From Chromatiales bacterium (GTDB lineage Bacteria > Pseudomonadota > Gammaproteobacteria > Chromatiales > Chromatiaceae), in contig JAKSCN010000623.1 of NCBI GenBank assembly GCA_022360595.1, positions 1-9,465 of the forward strand: 9,465 nucleotides of DNA, given 5' to 3'. Position numbers and translations under genes: made by a program. The notes beneath the pieces are model-generated. The model was not told the DNA's origin and ran no database searches. It saw nothing but the letters and a program-made list of their open reading frames with translations. Below, in pieces: positions 6,733-9,465 of this stretch. Numbering within the stretch: position 1 is the stretch's first letter; each line of letters begins with the position of its first letter.

Positions 6733-7329
6733 ATGAGTAAGCAATCAACTGATGAGCCGATCCGACTGATTGTTGGTCTGGGTAATCCCGGGGCCAAGTA
6801 TGAACAGACCCGGCACAATGCGGGGTTCTGGTTTGTTGATCTACTGGCGCGGCAATACAACGCTGCCTTCAAGGTGGAGAGTAAGTTTCACGGTATGGCT
6901 GCCCGTATCGTTGTTGGTGGTGAGGATTGTTGGCTGCTGAAACCGAATACCTTTATGAACCGCAGTGGTCAATCGGTATCCAGTCTGGCGAAGTACTATA
7001 AAATCTCCCTGGCGCAGATGTTGGTGGCGCATGACGAGCTGGATATGCCGCCGGGTGTGGTGCGTCTTAAACAGGGCGGTGGCCATGCTGGACATAATGG
7101 ATTGCGCGATATTATGAGTGCCATGGGAGGGCGTGATTTTTGGCGCTATCGTATCGGAATTGATCACCCCGGCTCCAGTAAAGACGTGGCCGACTATGTG
7201 CTGACGCGTCCTTCAAAAGATGACGCAGTGCGTATTGAGGGGGCGATAGATGAGGCGGCGTCTCAATTACCGTTGTTGGTTGAGGGAGCGTTCTCAAAGG
7301 TGATGAATCGTCTGCACACTTCTCGTTGA
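6733..7329 (+). CDS. pth: Peptidyl-tRNA hydrolase
   Basis: Cleaves peptidyl-tRNAs that drop off ribosomes, recycling tRNA; essential in most bacteria and cytosolic. From ATG at 6733 the protein is 198 residues, against 194 in E. coli. The catalytic set is visible at a constant +8 offset from E. coli: N18 (LIVGLGNPG), H28 (TRHNAGFW), N76 (NTFMNRSG), D101 (AHDELDMPPG) and N122 (GGHAGHNGL). Later conserved blocks include FWRYRIGIDHP and DVADYVL. A GTG at 6724 is also in frame and would add three residues, but only the terminator's T-run precedes it. The ATG has a weak TGAG four bases upstream. I see no separate promoter between the terminator and the start, so expression probably depends on read-through or on a promoter hidden in rplY. 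The usual downstream partner, ychF, is absent. Confidence 0.96.
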   Translation: MSKQSTDEPIRLIVGLGNPGAKYEQTRHNAGFWFVDLLARQYNAAFKVESKFHGMAARIVVGGEDCWLLKPNTFMNRSGQSVSSLAKYYKISLAQMLVAHDELDMPPGVVRLKQGGGHAGHNGLRDIMSAMGGRDFWRYRIGIDHPGSSKDVADYVLTRPSKDDAVRIEGAIDEAASQLPLLVEGAFSKVMNRLHTSR

Positions 7330-7343
7330 GCAGGCATGGTTTT

Positions 7344-7382
7344 GCAATAAAAAAGCCCTGCACTGCAGGGCTTTTTTATTGC
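7344..7382. terminator. Bidirectional rho-independent terminator between pth and the porin gene
   Basis: The arms at 7344-7361 and 7365-7382 are perfectly complementary over 18 bp with a 3-base loop. A GC core GCCCTGC/GCAGGGC is flanked by A6 on the left and T6 on the right, so each strand reads as stem plus U-run. It lies 14 bases after the pth stop and 15 bases past the stop of the opposite-strand porin gene, so it can end both convergent transcripts. Confidence 0.94.
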
Positions 7383-7397
7383 TCAGTTGAGCTTCAT

Positions 7398-8828
7398 TTA
7401 AAAAGTGTGTGAGTAGTTTAGCGACCAGTTGAACTGGCTGTGACGGACTTTTGCGCCCGCGGGGTTGGTAGCGGTTACGTCGGGTGCGATGGTCGCTGAA
7501 AAGGCGATGCGGTCGCTATCGCTGATCTTGTAGCCGGCGCCGAAGGTGTAGTGCTCTTCGACAATGGCGGGGAACAGCGGATTGAGGTACATATCCGGAA
7601 CAGGATTGTCGGCTACGTTGACGCCTGCGCGCAGCGCCAACTTCGGTGTGGCCTGGTACTGCATGCCAAGTGAGTAGATGGTTTGGTCATCCCACTCCTG
7701 GGTTAGGGTGACATCCAGATCGGCGCCGGCAAAGCCTCCTGCCATTGGGTTGGCCTGGGTGCCATCGGCAACGAAGTTAACCTTGAATTCCTCCATGACG
7801 TTCGACCAGTCCAGGCGCTTGATGTCACCAACAATGAGTAGCTTGTCGGTGGCTTTAAAGGCTGCGCCGATTCCGTAAGTTGCCGGCCACTGAAAGTCCC
7901 TGATCTTGACGGTGCCGGAGACAGGGATAACGGTGGTGCCCATACCGGGCATTTCGACGCTCATGCTGATGCTGGCATCATCGGCTTTCAGATCACTGAT
8001 ATCGGTTTCAGTGTGGTATGCCGCGCCAATGCTGAGGCGATCATTGACCTCAAAAACCACGCCGAGTTTGCCGCCCAGGCCGTAGCCGCGGGCTTTGCCG
8101 CTGATGTCGCTATCATTGGAGAAGTCGAAGCGCGCCCAGTTGACGTCGGTGATCATGCCGCTGCTGATCATGCTGCTTAAGCCAGTGGCCATGCTGCCGC
8201 TGACAGAGCCGCCCATGCCGCCCATCAGTCCGGCAAAGTTGGTGCCGTCCATGTCCATCTGCAGGTCCATGCCTGCCCATACGAAGTCGACGGATCCGCC
8301 TACAGAGAGTTTGGGGGTGGCCTCGTATGCCAGCGGAAACATGAGTCTCCCTACGCCCACCTCGGAGCGGATCTCTTCGCCGCTTAAGGGTGTCATGGCC
8401 CCCATCATGGAGAGGCCGCCGCTAAACAGTTCTGAGCCACTGCCGTATTCGGTGCCCATGCCGCCCTGCGCCAGAACGGCGGCGCCATAAGTGAGTTTGC
8501 CGGTTTTGCGCATTAGAGAGATCGAGGGCATGTAGTAAGCGGTGCCATCGGAGTTCGTGCTGATACCCATGGAGGGTACGGATGATGTAATGTCCGGGCC
8601 GAGTGAGCGGATTCCGAGGCCGAACCGGCTTGTATCTGGTTCCATCAGGGCTAGGGTGGCCGGGTTGTTCATGACTGCTGAATTGCCAGTGTCATATGCC
8701 ATGCCCGCTCCGCCCATGGCGGTTGCCTTTGCGCCATAGCCTTCCAGGTTCATGCCGTTGGTTGCTAGTGCGGATGTGGAGGCGAGCGAAGATATGGCAA
8801 TAGCCATGAGTTGTTTTCGATGCTGCAT
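7398..8828 (-). CDS. OmpP1/FadL/TodX-family outer-membrane transporter
   Basis: A 476-residue predicted 14-stranded beta-barrel that would carry long-chain fatty acids or other hydrophobic compounds across the outer membrane. The signal peptide is basic at the start (MQHRKQ), with likely cleavage after SALA (residue 22). The mature N-terminus, TNGMNLEGYGAKATAMGG, then AVMNNPATLA, carries the family's hatch/NPA pattern, and the protein ends in phenylalanine (NYSHTF), as outer-membrane barrels do. The segment LALRAGVNVADNPVPD with NPLFPAIVEEH near 398-426 is typical of FadL-like proteins of aerobic and hydrocarbon-using proteobacteria. Residues 185-226 are unusually rich in Met, Gly and Ser. 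ATG at 8828 has GAGGGG ten bases upstream, a rather long spacer. It is an isolated gene with its own promoter and terminator. The substrate cannot be told from sequence, so I give no fadL symbol. Confidence 0.9.
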   Translation of the reverse strand: MQHRKQLMAIAISSLASTSALATNGMNLEGYGAKATAMGGAGMAYDTGNSAVMNNPATLALMEPDTSRFGLGIRSLGPDITSSVPSMGISTNSDGTAYYMPSISLMRKTGKLTYGAAVLAQGGMGTEYGSGSELFSGGLSMMGAMTPLSGEEIRSEVGVGRLMFPLAYEATPKLSVGGSVDFVWAGMDLQMDMDGTNFAGLMGGMGGSVSGSMATGLSSMISSGMITDVNWARFDFSNDSDISGKARGYGLGGKLGVVFEVNDRLSIGAAYHTETDISDLKADDASISMSVEMPGMGTTVIPVSGTVKIRDFQWPATYGIGAAFKATDKLLIVGDIKRLDWSNVMEEFKVNFVADGTQANPMAGGFAGADLDVTLTQEWDDQTIYSLGMQYQATPKLALRAGVNVADNPVPDMYLNPLFPAIVEEHYTFGAGYKISDSDRIAFSATIAPDVTATNPAGAKVRHSQFNWSLNYSHTF

Positions 8829-8947
8829 TCTTTTGGTACCCCTCAGGTTTTGAATGGCGCGCCCTGCTTAAGTTTTGGTATGAGGCGCTGTTGTCGCTGT
8901 GGTTTTGAATTTTTGTCTTAGTTTTGAGATTGTTACTGTTTTTTTAA
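8829..8947 (-). other. Long 5' leader of the porin gene with repeated CAAAAC motifs
   Basis: If the promoter at 8955-8984 is right, the porin mRNA has a leader of about 120 bases. Read in the mRNA sense it is A- and C-rich and contains four CAAAAC copies, matching plus-strand GTTTTG at 8847-8852, 8872-8877, 8902-8907 and 8921-8926. Leaders of outer-membrane protein mRNAs are frequent targets of Hfq-dependent small RNAs, and A-rich ARN triplets are what the distal face of Hfq binds. That link is inference only. Confidence 0.35.
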
Positions 8948-8954
8948 TCCTCTG

Positions 8955-8984
8955 ATAATGAGTGAGCGGAGGGCGGGGTGTCAA
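8955..8984 (-). promoter_or_regulatory. Sigma70-type promoter for the porin gene
   Basis: On the minus strand a perfect TTGACA (8984-8979) is followed after 18 bases by CATTAT (8960-8955), four of six matches to the -10 consensus. Transcription would start near 8948. It is the best promoter match between the porin gene and the tRNA cluster for this direction. Confidence 0.6.
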
Positions 8985-9148
8985 TAGCTTTTTCAAATTG
9001 CAAAGTTAAGATAAATTGATGAATAACTGAGTGTTTTTTCATAGTGAAATGGTGGGGCTTTAAATGTGTTATTTGGAGTTGATGGGCGGTCCTGTGAGAG
9101 TTATTTATGGATAAAAACTGCTAGGCACAAAATTGTTCAGAAAAAGTG
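8985..9148. other. AT-rich intergenic stretch upstream of the tRNA promoter, no gene seen
   Basis: I see no believable coding frame on either strand. The stretch is AT-rich and includes a palindrome, TTTAT-GG-ATAAA, at 9104-9115 and the tract AAAATTGTTCAGAAAAA just before the tRNA promoter. Such sequence upstream of stable-RNA promoters often holds an UP element or Fis sites, but I found no exact Fis consensus match, so this is only a possible role. Confidence 0.35.
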
Positions 9149-9177
9149 TTGACAGTGCCATAAGCCTCAAGCAAAAT
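9149..9177 (+). promoter_or_regulatory. Promoter of the tRNA-Tyr/Gly/Thr operon
   Basis: A perfect TTGACA (9149-9154), a 17-base spacer and CAAAAT (9172-9177) lie just before tRNA-Tyr. The bases after the -10, ACCGGGC (9178-9184), form the GC-rich discriminator typical of promoters shut down by ppGpp in the stringent response. Transcription would start near 9184, leaving only about six bases of leader before the tRNA. Confidence 0.72.
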
Positions 9178-9189
9178 ACCGGGCTTCCT

Positions 9190-9274
9190 GGAGGGGTTCC
9201 CGAGTGGCCAAAGGGATCAGACTGTAAATCTGACGGCTCAGCCTTCGGAGGTTCGAATCCTCCCCCCTCCACCA
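9190..9274 (+). tRNA. tRNA-Tyr, anticodon GTA
   Basis: An 85-base class II tRNA with a long variable arm (around GGCTCAGCC). Acceptor arms GGAGGGG/CCCCTCC, discriminator A9271 and encoded CCA (9272-9274) are visible. Anticodon stem TCAGA/TCTGA holds loop CTGTAAA with anticodon GTA at 9224-9226; the T arm has GGTTCGAATCC. It is the first gene of the cluster. The 38-base linker to the next tRNA has a small hairpin, GACGC-N5-GCGTC (9286-9300), possibly relevant to tRNA processing. Confidence 0.97.
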
Positions 9275-9312
9275 GATCAAGGTGCGACGCGATGGGCGTC
9301 CAGATGAACCGC

Positions 9313-9386
<74 letters not shown>

Positions 9387-9390
9387 AAGC

Positions 9391-9423
9391 AACCCGGTAG
9401 CTGCTGTAAGCGCCCGGGTTTTT
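9391..9423 (+). terminator. Terminator-like hairpin between tRNA-Gly and tRNA-Thr
   Basis: AACCCGG (9391-9397) pairs with CCGGGTT (9414-9420) over 7 bp, with a 16-base interior that can pair further through GC at 9400-9401 and 9409-9410, and five T residues at 9419-9423. It resembles a weak rho-independent terminator or attenuator placed inside a tRNA operon. It may instead be an RNA-processing hairpin. Confidence 0.5.
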
Positions 9424-9434
9424 AAATAAATTAT

Positions 9435-9465
9435 GCCCAGATAGCTCAGTTGGTAGAGCACACCC
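9435..9465 (+). tRNA. tRNA-Thr, 5' part, probably anticodon GGT (cut by window end)
   Basis: The last 31 bases match the 5' half of a tRNA: acceptor strand GCCCAGA, D arm GCTCAGTTGGTAGAGC, and the first strand of the anticodon stem, CACCC. The window stops just before the anticodon loop. D arm and anticodon stem resemble tRNA-Thr(GGT) of E. coli (thrT), and position after tRNA-Tyr and tRNA-Gly supports this. The anticodon itself is not visible. An EF-Tu gene (tuf) is expected next, outside the window. Confidence 0.82.

Noticed and set aside
8095..8490. 131-codon plus-strand frame opposite the porin gene
   Set aside because: Its Pro/Met/Ser-rich translation is the complement of the porin's Gly/Met-rich codons; low complexity without independent support.
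8985..9148. Search for a small RNA or small protein gene in the AT-rich gap
   Set aside because: No promoter-terminator pair and no frame with a ribosome site; only the two flanking promoters are supported.

Overview
This window is chromosomal housekeeping DNA from a gammaproteobacterium. The order prfA-hemA, divergent from TPR lipoprotein-ispE-tRNA-Gln-prs-rplY-pth, followed by a tRNA-Tyr/Gly/Thr cluster that normally leads into tuf, is a gammaproteobacterial arrangement close to that of Pseudomonas. The long-form L25 protein and a FadL/TodX-type outer-membrane porin fit an environmental member of the class, perhaps a Chromatiales-like lineage. The genus cannot be fixed from this sequence.

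Layout. Positions 1-2064 (minus strand) hold hemA (glutamyl-tRNA reductase) followed with no gap by prfA (release factor 1, cut by the window edge). Positions 2065-2260 are a divergent control region with inverted repeats and a possible 14-codon leader peptide. Positions 2261-6659 (plus strand) hold a TPR outer-membrane lipoprotein, ispE, tRNA-Gln(TTG), prs and rplY, probably largely co-transcribed and closed by a strong terminator at 6688-6723. Only a few bases later comes pth, and then an 18-bp perfect hairpin that can stop transcription on both strands. Positions 7398-8828 (minus strand) hold a FadL/OmpP1-family porin with a recognisable sigma70-type promoter about 120 nt upstream. From 9149 a good promoter with a GC-rich discriminator drives tRNA-Tyr(GTA), tRNA-Gly(TCC) and the 5' part of a tRNA-Thr.

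How the genes relate. The left half supplies glutamate-1-semialdehyde for tetrapyrroles (HemA) and translation termination (RF1). The right-facing operon combines isoprenoid synthesis (IspE), PRPP supply (Prs) and translation (tRNA-Gln, L25, Pth). The points of interest are departures from the usual order: lolB is absent from its slot between the TPR lipoprotein gene and ispE, ychF is absent after pth, a terminator lies directly against the pth start, and a terminator-like hairpin sits inside the tRNA cluster. I found no mobile element, CRISPR array, phage, toxin-antitoxin or defence gene, and no convincing new biological system. The region is mostly ordinary core genome.
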